Position numbers and translations under genes: made by a program. A stretch of DNA of 64,000 bases, taken from Gibbsiella quercinecans. Lineage in GTDB: Bacteria; Pseudomonadota; Gammaproteobacteria; Enterobacterales; Enterobacteriaceae. Below, in pieces: positions 31,417 through 40,387 of this stretch. Position 1 is the stretch's first letter; the number at the start of each line of letters is the position of its first letter. Under the pieces are notes generated by a model that was given only the letters and a program-made list of their open reading frames with translations, was not told the origin of the DNA and ran no database searches. The stretch is taken from assembly GCF_002291425.1 (NCBI RefSeq), contig NZ_CP014136.1, positions 2,418,001 through 2,482,000 of the forward strand, read 5' to 3'.

Positions 31417-32094
31417 TCAGGCAGCGGTTTCGGCGGCGAACACCGCTTCCATTTTCTGCCAGGCTTCAGCCACATCATCAGCCAGGCTGAACAGGCCGGA
31501 GGTGCCGACGATAAACACATCCACGCCCGAGGCCGCAATTTGCCGGAAGGTGCGTGCGTTGCATGAACCGTCGATCTCGGTCAGATAGTGATAGCCATGC
31601 TCTTCACGCAGGCGAATCAGTTGCCGAATTTTATCCAGCGTCTCCGGTATAAATTTCTGGCCGGCAAAACCGGGATCAACCGACATCACCGTCACTTTGT
31701 CCAGCAAATGCGCATATTCACGAATGCTGTCAGCCGGCGTTGCTGGGTTTAATACCACGCCGCAGCGGCGCCCGGCGTCTTTAATCTGATTCAACAGGCG
31801 AAATATTTTATTATTCGCCGTTTCCGGATGAAAACTAATAATATCCGCACCGGCATCTATACACATCGGAATAATATCTTCCGGATGGTTAACCATGAGA
31901 TGCACGTCGATCGGCACTTCGGTAAGCTTGCGCAGATTTTCGATAAAGAACGGCGACAGGGTAATATTTTTTACATAGCTGCCATCCATAATATCGACGT
32001 GATAAAACGCCGCCGTGCTATTCATCGCCTCAATCTGTTCGCGAAAGCGGGTTAAATCCATGCACATCAGCGAAGGGGAAAATTTCGCGTTCAT
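31417..32094 (-). CDS. ribulose-phosphate 3-epimerase family, AlsE-like
   Basis: A 225-residue TIM-barrel ketose-phosphate 3-epimerase. Metal and catalytic residues lie in SPSLMCMDL, HVDIMDGSYV, DVHLMVNHP and MSVDPGFAGQKFIPE; the phosphate loop is DVFIVGTSGLF. SPSLMCMDL and EIDGSCNARTF are closer to E. coli AlsE (D-allulose-6-phosphate 3-epimerase) than to housekeeping Rpe. It is the last gene of a PTS operon, so it probably converts the imported ketose phosphate into a central pathway intermediate. The sugar is not known. Confidence 0.85.
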   Translation of the reverse strand: MNAKFSPSLMCMDLTRFREQIEAMNSTAAFYHVDIMDGSYVKNITLSPFFIENLRKLTEVPIDVHLMVNHPEDIIPMCIDAGADIISFHPETANNKIFRLLNQIKDAGRRCGVVLNPATPADSIREYAHLLDKVTVMSVDPGFAGQKFIPETLDKIRQLIRLREEHGYHYLTEIDGSCNARTFRQIAASGVDVFIVGTSGLFSLADDVAEAWQKMEAVFAAETAA

Positions 32095-32138
32095 TAGGTA
32101 ATCCTCATTACATGAGCAGCCATCGGCTGCTCATGACA

Positions 32139-33401
32139 TCAATGGAAGAGTGCAACAATATGGCCGAGAATAATGCCGATAATACCGAAGTCGGCATCAC
32201 CGAAGGTGGTTGACGCAAAGCCCAGATCGCCCATCAGCGGCAGCAGAATCGCCGGCAGGAAAGAGATCAGCAACCCCTGAACAAAGGCGCCGATGATGGC
32301 GCCACGGCGCCCGCCGGTGATGTTGCCGTACACGCCCGCGGTCGCGCCGCAGAAGAAGTGCGGAACCAAGCCCGGCACGATAACGCTCAACCCAAACAGC
32401 GGGCAGAGGAACATGCTGATCAGGCCGGCGGCGAAGCTGCTCAGGAAGCCGATGATCACCGCGTTAGGCGCAAACGGGAACACCGTCGGGCAATCGAGCG
32501 CCGGTTTGGCATTCGGCACTAACTTGTCGGCGATGCCTTTAAACGCCGGGACAATTTCGGCAATGATCATGCGCACCCCGGCAAGGATGATGTAAACACC
32601 CGCCGCAAAGGTGATCGACTGGATAATGGCGAACACAATGAAGTTCTGGCCGCCGCTCACCTGGCTTTCGGTAAACGCTTTGCCTGCCACCAGCACCAGC
32701 GCGATGAACAGAATCATCATGGTGAGCGAGATCGCCACCGATGAATCACGCAAGAAGTTGAGGGTTTTCGGCACCTTCAGCTCTTCAATCGACGGGCTGC
32801 CTTTGCCAACCAGCTTGCCGACCAACGCCGAGAGCAGATAACCGGTAGAGCCAAAGTGGCCGAGCGCCAGATCGTCCGAATTGGTGATTTTGCGGGTAAA
32901 AGGCTGCAAAATCGCCGGGCTGACCACCATCATGGTGCCGAGGATCAGTGCGCCAATCAGCACCAGCCAAAAGCCACTCACGCCGCCCACCGACAGGATC
33001 ACCGCCAACATCGCCGCCATATATAACGTGTGATGGCCGGTGAGGAAGATGTACTTCAGCGGCGTAATGCGCGCCAGCAGAATATTCACCAGCATACCGA
33101 ACACCATGATCATCGCGGTTTCAGTACCGTAATTCCGCTGCGCCAACGCCGCCATCGCATCGGTATTTGGCACCACGCCCTGAATCGAGAACGAGTGTTC
33201 AAACAGCTGGCTGAAAATAGTCAGCGTCGCGGCGATCAAATTAGCACCGGCAATCAGAATAACAAAACCCATAACGGTTTTTAGCGTGCCGGAAATAACA
33301 TCGGAGATCGGTTTCTTTTGCAGTAATAACCCGATCAGAGAAAACAGGCCGACAAGTATTGCGGGTGTTCCAAGAACATCCTTAATGATGAACTGCAGCA
33401 T
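32139..33401 (-). CDS. PTS EIIC of the ascorbate (UlaA/SgaT) family
   Basis: A 420-residue membrane permease with about ten helices and the family patterns GFVILIAGANLI, YFLTGHH-like IFLTGHHTLYMAA and HFFCGATAGVYGN. This is the UlaA fold, which serves L-ascorbate but also other substrates in relatives. It works with the EIIB and EIIA encoded just upstream. The Ula lactonase and decarboxylase are absent here, so ascorbate is unlikely to be handled by this cluster alone. Confidence 0.9.
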   Translation of the reverse strand: MLQFIIKDVLGTPAILVGLFSLIGLLLQKKPISDVISGTLKTVMGFVILIAGANLIAATLTIFSQLFEHSFSIQGVVPNTDAMAALAQRNYGTETAMIMVFGMLVNILLARITPLKYIFLTGHHTLYMAAMLAVILSVGGVSGFWLVLIGALILGTMMVVSPAILQPFTRKITNSDDLALGHFGSTGYLLSALVGKLVGKGSPSIEELKVPKTLNFLRDSSVAISLTMMILFIALVLVAGKAFTESQVSGGQNFIVFAIIQSITFAAGVYIILAGVRMIIAEIVPAFKGIADKLVPNAKPALDCPTVFPFAPNAVIIGFLSSFAAGLISMFLCPLFGLSVIVPGLVPHFFCGATAGVYGNITGGRRGAIIGAFVQGLLISFLPAILLPLMGDLGFASTTFGDADFGIIGIILGHIVALFH

Positions 33402-33427
33402 AATCTACTCCATGCAATCGGGAATAA

Positions 33428-33703
33428 TTACAGGTGCTCTGCCAGAATTTCTTTAATCCGCGCGTTATCCAGCAAATTAGTTAAGCCAAATACCTGCGCA
33501 CTGTGGCCGGCTAATTGATCGGCGATATCTTTGGCGCTAATAATCAGGTCGGCTTTTTCCGATTTGGCGGACGTTAAATCGGTATGGCCGACTTCCGCTT
33601 CTTTTCCTAATTCCGCCACAATCTTTTTCACGTTCATTTCGACAATAAAGCTGCTGCCTAAACCGTTTCCACACACAATCAGTACTTTTTTCATCATCGT
33701 CAT
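33428..33703 (-). CDS. PTS EIIB, UlaB/lactose-type
   Basis: A 91-residue phosphocarrier. The phosphocysteine is in KVLIVCGNGLGSSF, the loop typical of ascorbate and galactitol EIIB proteins. It passes phosphate from EIIA to the sugar bound by EIIC. Three in-frame ATGs occur at the start (33703, 33697, 33694); none has a strong ribosome binding site, so the exact start is uncertain by three codons. Confidence 0.9.
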   Translation of the reverse strand: MTMMKKVLIVCGNGLGSSFIVEMNVKKIVAELGKEAEVGHTDLTSAKSEKADLIISAKDIADQLAGHSAQVFGLTNLLDNARIKEILAEHL

Positions 33704-33712
33704 CTCTGGTGA

Positions 33713-34153
33713 TTACTGGCTAATGGCCGCCTGAATGGCGGGTAGGGTATCTGCCGTCAACAGTTGTTGCAGGCGTGCTTCATCGCTGAACAATTCAGCT
33801 AACTGGGTGATCATCTGGATGTGTTCATCGCCGGACACGGCGCACAGCATGATCACCACGTACACCGGATCGTTTTCCCCGGCATCAAAATTAACGCCGT
33901 TTTTGATATGCAGCAGCGACAGGCCATTTTCATGCGCGCCCTGTTCAGGGCGGGCATGCGGCATTGCCAGGCCAGGCGCCAGCACATAGAAAGGGCCGAT
34001 TTCAGCGTGCGCGGTAAAAATCGCCTCGAGATACGCGGGCGTAATGGCGCCCCGCGCCAGCAGCGGTGCGGCGGCCTTGCGTACCGCATCCTGCCAGTCG
34101 ATAACCTCGTCCACGATGTTAATAGCGTCGGCGGTGAGCCACTGAGTAAGCAT
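33713..34153 (-). CDS. PTS EIIA, mannitol/ascorbate type
   Basis: A 146-residue EIIA with the phosphohistidine in LAMPHARPEQGAHENG. The start is ATG 34153 with GGGA upstream; the frame extends to 34210 but that would enter the operator region. First gene of a four-gene operon EIIA-EIIB-EIIC-epimerase. Divergent from a LacI-family gene that probably represses it. Confidence 0.9.
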   Translation of the reverse strand: MLTQWLTADAINIVDEVIDWQDAVRKAAAPLLARGAITPAYLEAIFTAHAEIGPFYVLAPGLAMPHARPEQGAHENGLSLLHIKNGVNFDAGENDPVYVVIMLCAVSGDEHIQMITQLAELFSDEARLQQLLTADTLPAIQAAISQ

Positions 34154-34231
34154 GCTAATTTCCCGTCGGTTGGTGAATGATCTGCATTCTGGTGATTTAG
34201 TGAACGCCATTCTGTGATACTAGTCGCAAAA

Positions 34232-34245
34232 GTTAGCGGTAACAT
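34232..34245. promoter_or_regulatory. operator 1 for LacI/GntR-type repressor
   Basis: GTTAGCGGTAACAT is an imperfect palindrome of the ATGTTACCGGTAACAT type recognised by GntR/IdnR-class LacI-family proteins. Its 12-bp core GTTAGCGGTAAC is the exact reverse complement of the core of operator 2, 33 bp away, about three helical turns, which would allow looping or cooperative binding. Confidence 0.75.
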
Positions 34246-34264
34246 GGTTATTGTTAAAAAATGA

Positions 34265-34278
34265 GTTACCGCTAACAT
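34265..34278. promoter_or_regulatory. operator 2 for LacI/GntR-type repressor
   Basis: GTTACCGCTAACAT has a core that is the reverse complement of that of operator 1. It lies about 110 bp upstream of the EIIA start, on the far side of operator 1, and about 185 bp upstream of the regulator gene. Confidence 0.75.
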
Positions 34279-34463
34279 TTTTTGCATTTGCGGTTGCGTG
34301 GTTTGCATCGCGGCAATTTACATCGCGGCAATAGGTTGGCATGTTCTGAATTGCAGGGCGGGTTTGTTCAATGGCCAAAAGTGTGGTTTTTAACATAGCG
34401 CGCGGACGCATTTGGTCTTAAGCTGCGTCCAGTTAAAAACGGACAGTCAGTCAGGAGAACGCC

Positions 34464-35489
34464 ATGGCAGAAAAACGACGGCGCAATACCGGCAAAAGTA
34501 CCCTCGCCGATGTCGCCCGTTTAGTGGGTGTCAGTACGATGACCGCATCGCGCGCGCTGCGCGTGCCGGAAAAAGTCTCTCCTGAAATCCGCGAAAAGAT
34601 CGATGCGGCGGTGATTGAGCTGGGATATGTGCCGAACGTGCAGGCACGCAATCTGGCTTCGGCCTCATCGAGCCTGATTACCATGGTGGTGCCCTCTTTC
34701 GCCACGCCGGGCTGTGCGGTGGTGTCGGAAGCCTTGCAGGGCGTGCTGCGCCCGCAGGGCTATAACATGATGCTGGCGGAAGCCAACCATTCGGCGTCTG
34801 AAGAGAAAGACCTGATCGAAATGTTGCTCTCTTACAACCCGGCGGCGATGGTGCATTTTAATTTCGATAACGCCACCGACGCGCACCGTCTGCTGAGCAA
34901 CTCCGGTTTACCGGTGATGGACATTGGCGGCGTGCGCCACGATGCCCCCGGCATCAGCATCGGCGTCGATTACGCCAAAGCTATTCGCCAGTTGGTGCAA
35001 AAGCTGGTTGAAAACGGCTATCGCAATCTCGGCCTGCTCTGTACCCAAACCAACAGCACCATTTTCAGGCAATTGCTTAATGGCTGGCACAGCGGCATGT
35101 TGGCGATGAATCAGGCGCCGCATCGCGTAGTCACCTCACCGCAGCAGCCGACTTTCGCCACCGGGCATGGATTGCTGGCGGAGATCCGCCTGACGTGGCC
35201 TGAACTGGATGTGCTGATTTGCACCGCTGAAGAGGTCGCCTGCGGCGCAATCATGGCCTGCCACGCCGCAGGCATCGCCATTCCCAGCCAGTTGGCGATT
35301 GCCAGCATCGGCGGCGGCCATCTCTCTGCGGTTTGCTCCCCGCCGCTGACCACCGTCGCGCTGCCGTATGAAGAGATGGGACGGGTGGCCGGCAAGCGCC
35401 TGCTTGCCGCGTTAAATGGCGACGAACCAGCGGCATTCAATGAGCTGCCGGCAACGCTTAAAATGCGCGCCAGCACCGGCAAGGTATAA
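34464..35489 (+). CDS. LacI-family repressor, GntR-like
   Basis: A 341-residue regulator with the LacI helix-turn-helix (residues 12-33, STLADVARLVGVSTMTASRALR) and hinge, then a sugar-binding domain. It resembles gluconate repressor GntR in the DNA-binding part, which fits the GTTACCG-type operators in its upstream region. A ligand from the PTS substrate (for instance a phosphorylated intermediate) is the likely inducer; that is inference. A ribosome binding site CAGGAG is 8 bp before the ATG. Confidence 0.9.
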   Translation: MAEKRRRNTGKSTLADVARLVGVSTMTASRALRVPEKVSPEIREKIDAAVIELGYVPNVQARNLASASSSLITMVVPSFATPGCAVVSEALQGVLRPQGYNMMLAEANHSASEEKDLIEMLLSYNPAAMVHFNFDNATDAHRLLSNSGLPVMDIGGVRHDAPGISIGVDYAKAIRQLVQKLVENGYRNLGLLCTQTNSTIFRQLLNGWHSGMLAMNQAPHRVVTSPQQPTFATGHGLLAEIRLTWPELDVLICTAEEVACGAIMACHAAGIAIPSQLAIASIGGGHLSAVCSPPLTTVALPYEEMGRVAGKRLLAALNGDEPAAFNELPATLKMRASTGKV

Positions 35490-35541
35490 AAACAACGGGT
35501 TGCTTTTGCCAGATTGCACAAATCCTTATACTTAATAGGGC

Positions 35542-35560
35542 ATTGATAATCATTTTCAAT
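35542..35560. promoter_or_regulatory. Fur box in the sodA promoter
   Basis: ATTGATAATCATTTTCAAT is a good match to the Fur consensus GATAATGATAATCATTATC. A -10 TATAAT follows at 35575-35580, so the box covers the -35 region and bound Fur would block the promoter. E. coli sodA is likewise repressed by Fur. Confidence 0.8.
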
Positions 35561-35643
35561 ACCAATTAATTAACTATAATGATCCGACTGCTTACGCGGT
35601 GCTCACATATTGCGCCGCCCAAAAACCACTGGAGATGATGATC

Positions 35644-36267
35644 ATGAGTTATTCACTGCCATCCCTGCCTTACGCCTATGACGCACTGGAACCGCACTTC
35701 GACAAGCAGACGATGGAAATCCATCACACCAAACACCACCAAACCTACGTCAACAATGCCAATGCGGCGCTGGAAAGCCTGCCGGAACTGGCCAAACTGT
35801 CTGTTGAAGAGCTGATCGCTAACCTGGATAAAGTCCCGGCCGACAAAAAAATCGCGCTGCGCAACAACGCCGGCGGCCACGCCAACCACAGTCTGTTCTG
35901 GAAAGGGTTGAAAACCGGCACCACGCTGTCTGGCGATCTGAAAGCCGCCATCGAACGCGATTTCGGCAGCGTAGAAAAATTCCAGGAAGACTTTGAGAAA
36001 GCCGCCGCCACCCGTTTCGGCTCCGGCTGGGCCTGGCTGGTGCTGAAAGACGGCAAACTGGCTGTGGTTTCCACCGCCAACCAGGACAGCCCGCTGATGG
36101 GCGAAGCCATTTCCGGCGTTTCCGGCTTCCCGATTATCGGCCTGGACGTGTGGGAACATGCTTACTACCTGAAATATCAGAATAAACGCCCTGACTACAT
36201 CAAGGCCTTCTGGAACGTCGTGAACTGGGACGAAGCCGCCAAACGCTTCGCCGACGCCGCGAAATAA
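35644..36267 (+). CDS. sodA: manganese superoxide dismutase SodA
   Basis: A 207-residue cytoplasmic enzyme that dismutates superoxide. Metal ligands are H27 (MEIHHTKHH), a histidine in [10 protein letters not shown], and the aspartate and histidine of DVWEHAYY. The [13 protein letters not shown] and GSGWAWLV motifs and the Gly-Gly environment are those of the Mn enzyme. ATG 35644 gives the E. coli start [21 protein letters not shown] Fur box lies upstream and a terminator downstream, so it is monocistronic. Confidence 0.97.
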   Translation: MSYSLPSLPYAYDALEPHFDKQTMEIHHTKHHQTYVNNANAALESLPELAKLSVEELIANLDKVPADKKIALRNNAGGHANHSLFWKGLKTGTTLSGDLKAAIERDFGSVEKFQEDFEKAAATRFGSGWAWLVLKDGKLAVVSTANQDSPLMGEAISGVSGFPIIGLDVWEHAYYLKYQNKRPDYIKAFWNVVNWDEAAKRFADAAK

Positions 36268-36289
36268 GCGCACGCTCACCAGCCACGCT

Positions 36290-36323
36290 AACCGTTTCCC
36301 CGCCGGGGGAGCGGTTTTTTTTT
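36290..36323 (+). terminator. sodA terminator
   Basis: AACCGTTTCCCC pairs (one G-T) with GGGGGAGCGGTT and is followed by a long T run, about 25 bp past the sodA stop. A typical rho-independent terminator. Confidence 0.9.
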
Positions 36324-36444
36324 GCCCCGATTCCGCGCCGCTGCCCCGCTTTCGTTTTCCCTCTCACGGCCGCACCGCTTTATCCTGTCCCTGGCCGGCA
36401 ACTCACGCTATCCTGAAACCTGACGTGACAGTAAGGAGGCTCAC

Positions 36445-37116
36445 ATGCACCACCCCGACGTTTATATTGGCGGCATTCAACATTACGAGGGCGGGCGCCC
36501 GAGCGCGATCGCCAAGCGCCAGGTGGACGGTGCCGTTCAGCTCACCCCGCAGGGGCTGGCAGGCGATGAGCAGGCGGAAACCCGCCACCATGGCGGGCCG
36601 GACCGCGCGCTGTGCCACTATCCGCGCGAACACTACAACCACTGGCGCGCACAGTTTCCGGTGCAGGCCGAGCAGTTCTGCGCGCCCGCCTTCGGCGAGA
36701 ATATCTCCACCCTCGGCCTGACCGAGCACAACGTATTTATCGGCGATATCTTCCACTGGGGCGAGGCGTTGATTCAGGTCACTCAGCCGCGTTCCCCCTG
36801 CTTTAAACTCAATTTCCATTGCGATATCGACGATATTTCGCTATTGATGCAGCAAAGTGGCCGCTGCGGCTGGCTGTACCGGGTGATCGCCAGCGGTGAA
36901 GTGAGCGGCGATCGCCCGTTAACGCTGGCGGCGCGCAACAGCGAAATCTCGGTGGCGGAGGCCATCAGCATCGCCTGGCATATGCCGTTCGACGAAGAAC
37001 AATACCACCGCCTGCTGGCGGCTGCTGGGCTGTCCGCCACCTGGAGCAAAACCATGCTGGCGCGCATCACCACCGGCAAGATCGAAGATTTCAACCGGCG
37101 CCTGTTCGGCCACTAA
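36445..37116 (+). CDS. yiiM: MOSC-domain protein YiiM (6-N-hydroxylaminopurine resistance)
   Basis: A 223-residue MOSC protein that aligns throughout with E. coli YiiM. It includes GDEQAETRHHGGPDRALCHYPREHY, the molybdenum-cofactor-binding SQPRSPC-like QPRSPCFKL with the conserved cysteine, and a C-terminal 3-alpha domain (ISIAWHMPFDEEQYHRLLAAAGLS). In E. coli it is a Moco enzyme that reduces N-hydroxylated bases. Ribosome binding site AAGGAGG is well placed. Confidence 0.95.
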   Translation: MHHPDVYIGGIQHYEGGRPSAIAKRQVDGAVQLTPQGLAGDEQAETRHHGGPDRALCHYPREHYNHWRAQFPVQAEQFCAPAFGENISTLGLTEHNVFIGDIFHWGEALIQVTQPRSPCFKLNFHCDIDDISLLMQQSGRCGWLYRVIASGEVSGDRPLTLAARNSEISVAEAISIAWHMPFDEEQYHRLLAAAGLSATWSKTMLARITTGKIEDFNRRLFGH

Positions 37117-37207
37117 CGGATAGACACAGCGCGCAAGGGTCAGGGATGGGCCACATAACACGCTGGCACCCCAGCAACGTGAGAGATTAAACAGATAGGC
37201 AAAGACC

Positions 37208-37981
37208 ATGACACAACTCATCCATCCTGCCGCAGCCGAAGGTTATCAGGCCAATGCGGAATACTACGTTAAAGGCCGCCCGGATTATCCACCAGAAGTC
37301 AGCGCATGGCTGCGCGAAGCTGTCGGCCTGCAGCCGGGGAAAACCGCGATCGATCTCGGCGCGGGCACCGGCAAATTCACCGCCCGCCTGCTGGAAACCG
37401 GGGCGCAGGTGATCGCCGTCGAGCCGGTGTTGCAGATGCGTGAAAAGCTGGCCGCCGCGCTGCCGCAGGTAAAGACCCTGGCGGGAACCGCCGAAGCCAT
37501 CCCGCTGCCGGACGAATCCGTCGACGCCGTGGTGTGCGCACAGTCCTTCCACTGGTTTGCCACCCCGGCGGCGCTGGCGGAAATCCGCCGCGTTCTGAAG
37601 CCAGGCGGCAAACTCGGGCTGATTTGGAATATGCGCGACGCGCGCGTGAACTGGGTGCGCAAACTCAACCAGATTGTCGATCGCTACGAAGGGGACGTGC
37701 CGCGTTTCTATTCCGGCGCGTGGCGCAGTCTGTTCCCGGTGAAGCATTTTGATAGCCTGCGGGAGCAAGGGTTTATGTTCGGCCACAGAGGCGCCACCGA
37801 AGACGTGATTTACAACCGGGTGCGCTCAACCAGCTTTATCGCCGCCCTGCCGCAGGCGCAGCAGGAACAGGTGATCGCACAGTTGCGTGAGCTGGTGGCG
37901 GCGGAAGAAGAACTGCGCGGCAAGGAAACCGTAACGGTGCCTTACCAAACCCAGGCGTTCGTCACTACCAAGCTGGAATAA
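37208..37981 (+). CDS. class I SAM-dependent methyltransferase
   Basis: A 257-residue methyltransferase with the SAM motif I AIDLGAGTGKFT (about residues 47-58), the acidic motif VIAVEPV and the post-II motif VLKPGGKLGLIW. It belongs to the large Methyltransf_11 group; the acceptor is unknown. Downstream of yiiM with its own leader, and no functional partner nearby. Confidence 0.88.
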   Translation: MTQLIHPAAAEGYQANAEYYVKGRPDYPPEVSAWLREAVGLQPGKTAIDLGAGTGKFTARLLETGAQVIAVEPVLQMREKLAAALPQVKTLAGTAEAIPLPDESVDAVVCAQSFHWFATPAALAEIRRVLKPGGKLGLIWNMRDARVNWVRKLNQIVDRYEGDVPRFYSGAWRSLFPVKHFDSLREQGFMFGHRGATEDVIYNRVRSTSFIAALPQAQQEQVIAQLRELVAAEEELRGKETVTVPYQTQAFVTTKLE

Positions 37982-38047
37982 AAACTGCGCCGGGCGCGGG
38001 GAGTGATGCAGTGCCTATGTGTAGCCCCCGCTCAGGGCGCTGAAATA

Positions 38048-38335
38048 TTATTTCATACGCTCGCTGGTCAGTTGATAGACATCACTCCGGTCGCTTTTGC
38101 CAACCGCCACAACGGCGATCGCAAGAATATCGTTGATCACGTCATCGACCAAACGGCAGCTCGATGCGCGCAGCTTTATTTTGTCGCAACCGAGCATCCC
38201 CCGAAGTTTGACTAAGGGAACATGCGGATTTTCGCAGCACTTTTTTAGTTTTTTGGCAAACTGCTGCTGGATCGCTTTACCCAGCTTGCTCCACTCTTTC
38301 AGCGCCGACTCACGGAATTTGGCCGTGTACGTCAT
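38048..38335 (-). CDS. RelE-family toxin, probably inactive
   Basis: A 95-residue protein that aligns without gaps to E. coli RelE (ALKEWSKLGKAIQQQFAKKLKK, KLRGM, KIKLR). In RelE numbering, K52, K54, R61 and Y87 are kept, but R81 is serine (GKSDRS instead of GKRERS), and Y51, Y60 and Y64 are D, C and D. R81 is important for RelE toxicity. The antitoxin frame just upstream is broken, and its stop overlaps this start (ATGA), the usual TA layout. Survival without a full antitoxin also suggests the toxin is dead. The ORF is intact, but the pair looks like a relic. Confidence 0.8.
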   Translation of the reverse strand: MTYTAKFRESALKEWSKLGKAIQQQFAKKLKKCCENPHVPLVKLRGMLGCDKIKLRASSCRLVDDVINDILAIAVVAVGKSDRSDVYQLTSERMK

Positions 38336-38460
38336 GCAAACGTATCCAGATCGACGTCCATCAGCGCCTCATTGCGGCGTTCGTTAACCAGCTGACCAGG
38401 TCTTGATCATCAAGCGCATCAGCAGTGCGCATACCCACTGCTGACGTATTCGGCAGGCGG
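38332..38460 (-). pseudogene. remnant of a RelB/Phd-type antitoxin gene, frameshifted and truncated
   Basis: On the minus strand one frame reads TADALDDQDLVSWL (about 38427-38385), and the next frame reads VNERRNEALMDVDLDTFA and a stop at 38334-38332. Together they look like the C-terminal third of a RelB- or Phd/YefM-type antitoxin, split by a one-base slip near 38385. No N-terminal DNA-binding half is present; the reading frame meets the end of yibL at once. The stop overlaps the RelE start as in intact operons. Confidence 0.65.
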
Positions 38461-38462
38461 GA

Positions 38463-38825
38463 TCAGAAAGGTTTTTTGGCGTAGCCGGTTACCGCTTTCA
38501 GCCCCATTTCACGGCCCAGCGCGGTCATCGGGTGCACCACGATCAGGCCGCGCACGCTTTTCTTCAGCGCGCCCATATCCGCCTGCTCTTTCTTGGTGAT
38601 CTCGCGGCTAAACGGCAGCTTTTCCAGCTTTTGCGCCTCGCTGCTCAGCTTCTGCTCGCGCACGTTTTTCAGCCGCTCAATTTCCGCCGCCAGCGTTTCT
38701 TTTTCTTTATTGTGTTGCGCGATCAGATCCGGGTTGCCCTGTTGGATCACCTGGCTATCCTTGTGGTTCAGTGCATCCAGTTGGTCGCTCAGGCGCTTAA
38801 TCTCTGCCTTTTCTATCTCTTTCAT
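38463..38825 (-). CDS. yibL: ribosome-associated protein YibL
   Basis: A 120-residue protein with a coiled-coil-like N-terminal half ([18 protein letters not shown], then [12 protein letters not shown]) and a basic C-terminal part, [19 protein letters not shown] then [14 protein letters not shown], nearly identical to E. coli YibL. The latter co-purifies with ribosomes; its role is not known in detail. ATG 38825 gives the E. coli start. In E. coli yibL is also near mtlR. Confidence 0.93.
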   Translation of the reverse strand: MKEIEKAEIKRLSDQLDALNHKDSQVIQQGNPDLIAQHNKEKETLAAEIERLKNVREQKLSSEAQKLEKLPFSREITKKEQADMGALKKSVRGLIVVHPMTALGREMGLKAVTGYAKKPF

Positions 38826-38904
38826 GGTATCCGGCCTGTTGTGCCGCTTGCGGCACGCTAAGAAGTGATTTTCAGTGCGGCATTGTAGCAAAATGCGCAG
38901 CCGG

Positions 38905-40371
38905 TTACCCGCCCGATGCGATCCCGGCCGGCAGGCCGCTCATCGCGCAGGCCCGGGCCCCGACGCGTGCTAAAGCCTGTCGGTAGCGTTCGTTGAACGG
39001 ATAGCAGCAGGAAAGGCGCAGCCCATTGCGATAACGGCCGCTGGGCGAATAGAGCATACCCGGCGTCAGGCAGATGTGCTCATCCAGCAATTGGTGGAAC
39101 AGCTGCACGCAGTCCACCCCGTGCGGGAACTCAACCCAGAAAACAAAACCGCCCGCTGGCTGGGTGGCGCGCGTTCCGCGCGGGAAGTGGCGAGCGATAA
39201 TCGCCCGCGCCTCATCCACCTGGGCGGCATAGCGTTTACGCAGATTGCGCAAGTGGTGATCGTAACCCCCGCTAGCCAGAAACGTGGCCAGCGTTTCCGA
39301 CAGCAGCTGCGACTCCGCCATCGATGATACCGCCTTCAGCTTACGCAACGCATCGCTAAAGCGCCCGCCGGCCATCCAGCCAATGCGGAAATCCGGCGCC
39401 AGCGTTTTGGTGAAGCTGGAGCAAAACAGCACCCAGCCGCCATGGTCAAAGGCTTTTACCGCCGGCTCCAGCACACCGCCAAACTGGATTTCGGCATACA
39501 GCCCATCCTCGATCAGCGGCACCTGGTGATCGTTCATCAGCCGGGCCAGCCGTTTTTTTGCCGCCAGCGGCATCGTGCAGCCCAACGGATTCTGCACCGT
39601 CGGCATGGCAATAACCGCATTCAGCCGCTTCTCGTCCAGCAGCAGTTCCAGCGCATCCAACGACAGGCCATGCTGCGGATCGGTGGGGATTTCCAGCGCC
39701 TTCAACCCCAGGCTGGCCAACAGTGGCAACAGGTAAAAATAGGTGGGTGACTCTAGCCCGACGCAGTCACCGGGTTTGGTGGTAGCGCGCAATGCCAGTT
39801 GCAGCGCCTCCATGCAGCCGTGCGTCAGCACCACGTCACCCGGCTCCAGCAGCATACCCAGCGCCATCCCGCGGCGAGCGATCTGCTGGCGCAGCCGCAG
39901 GCTGCCGGGCGGCAGCGCATATTGGCCGATCAAATCCGGCTGGCGCCGCAGTTGTGAAGCCAGCATGCGCCCCAGTTTGCCGCCGGGATAAAAATCCGCC
40001 GTCTGCGGGCAGGCCAGCGACAGGTTGGTAAACGCCGGATTCTGCTGGGCGGCGAACACCGTATCGATCAGTGCCAGCACGTCATCCGCCGGTTTTTCAA
40101 TACGGTCGCTCGGCGGCGAAGCCGCTTTCAGCGCCGGCAACGTGCTGCGCACATAGAAGCCGGACTGCGGCCGCGCCTCGATCAGCCCGCGATCTTCCAG
40201 CATACGGTAAGCCGCCACCACGGTATTGATACTGACGCTGTGGCTCTGCGCGCAGCGGCGCACGGAAGGCACGCGGCTGCCAGGCTGTAGCGTGCCACGG
40301 CGAATGGCCTCCGCCAGCGTTTCGGCCAATTGTAAATAGCGCGTTTCCGCAGTGGATTCATCAAGAAACAC
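38905..40371 (-). CDS. MocR/PdxR-type regulator (GntR HTH fused to PLP aminotransferase fold)
   Basis: A 488-residue regulator. Residues about 10-75 are a GntR winged helix ([21 protein letters not shown], then [22 protein letters not shown]). The rest is a class I aminotransferase fold; the PLP lysine is in [16 protein letters not shown]. It starts with GTG 40371 behind GGAGAT. It is divergent from a LysE-type exporter, a pairing typical of MocR proteins, which then control export of an amino acid or amine. Confidence 0.9.
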   Translation of the reverse strand: MFLDESTAETRYLQLAETLAEAIRRGTLQPGSRVPSVRRCAQSHSVSINTVVAAYRMLEDRGLIEARPQSGFYVRSTLPALKAASPPSDRIEKPADDVLALIDTVFAAQQNPAFTNLSLACPQTADFYPGGKLGRMLASQLRRQPDLIGQYALPPGSLRLRQQIARRGMALGMLLEPGDVVLTHGCMEALQLALRATTKPGDCVGLESPTYFYLLPLLASLGLKALEIPTDPQHGLSLDALELLLDEKRLNAVIAMPTVQNPLGCTMPLAAKKRLARLMNDHQVPLIEDGLYAEIQFGGVLEPAVKAFDHGGWVLFCSSFTKTLAPDFRIGWMAGGRFSDALRKLKAVSSMAESQLLSETLATFLASGGYDHHLRNLRKRYAAQVDEARAIIARHFPRGTRATQPAGGFVFWVEFPHGVDCVQLFHQLLDEHICLTPGMLYSPSGRYRNGLRLSCCYPFNERYRQALARVGARACAMSGLPAGIASGG

Positions 40372-40387
40372 AGTTTATCTCCAGGCA

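Larger units (their letters stand above)
34154..34463. promoter_or_regulatory. divergent control region of the PTS/epimerase operon and its LacI-type regulator
   Basis: No gene is present in these 310 bp. Two operators are listed separately. A 12-bp direct repeat CATCGCGGCAAT occurs at 34306-34317 and 34321-34332 (15-bp period); its meaning is unknown. Confidence 0.6.
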
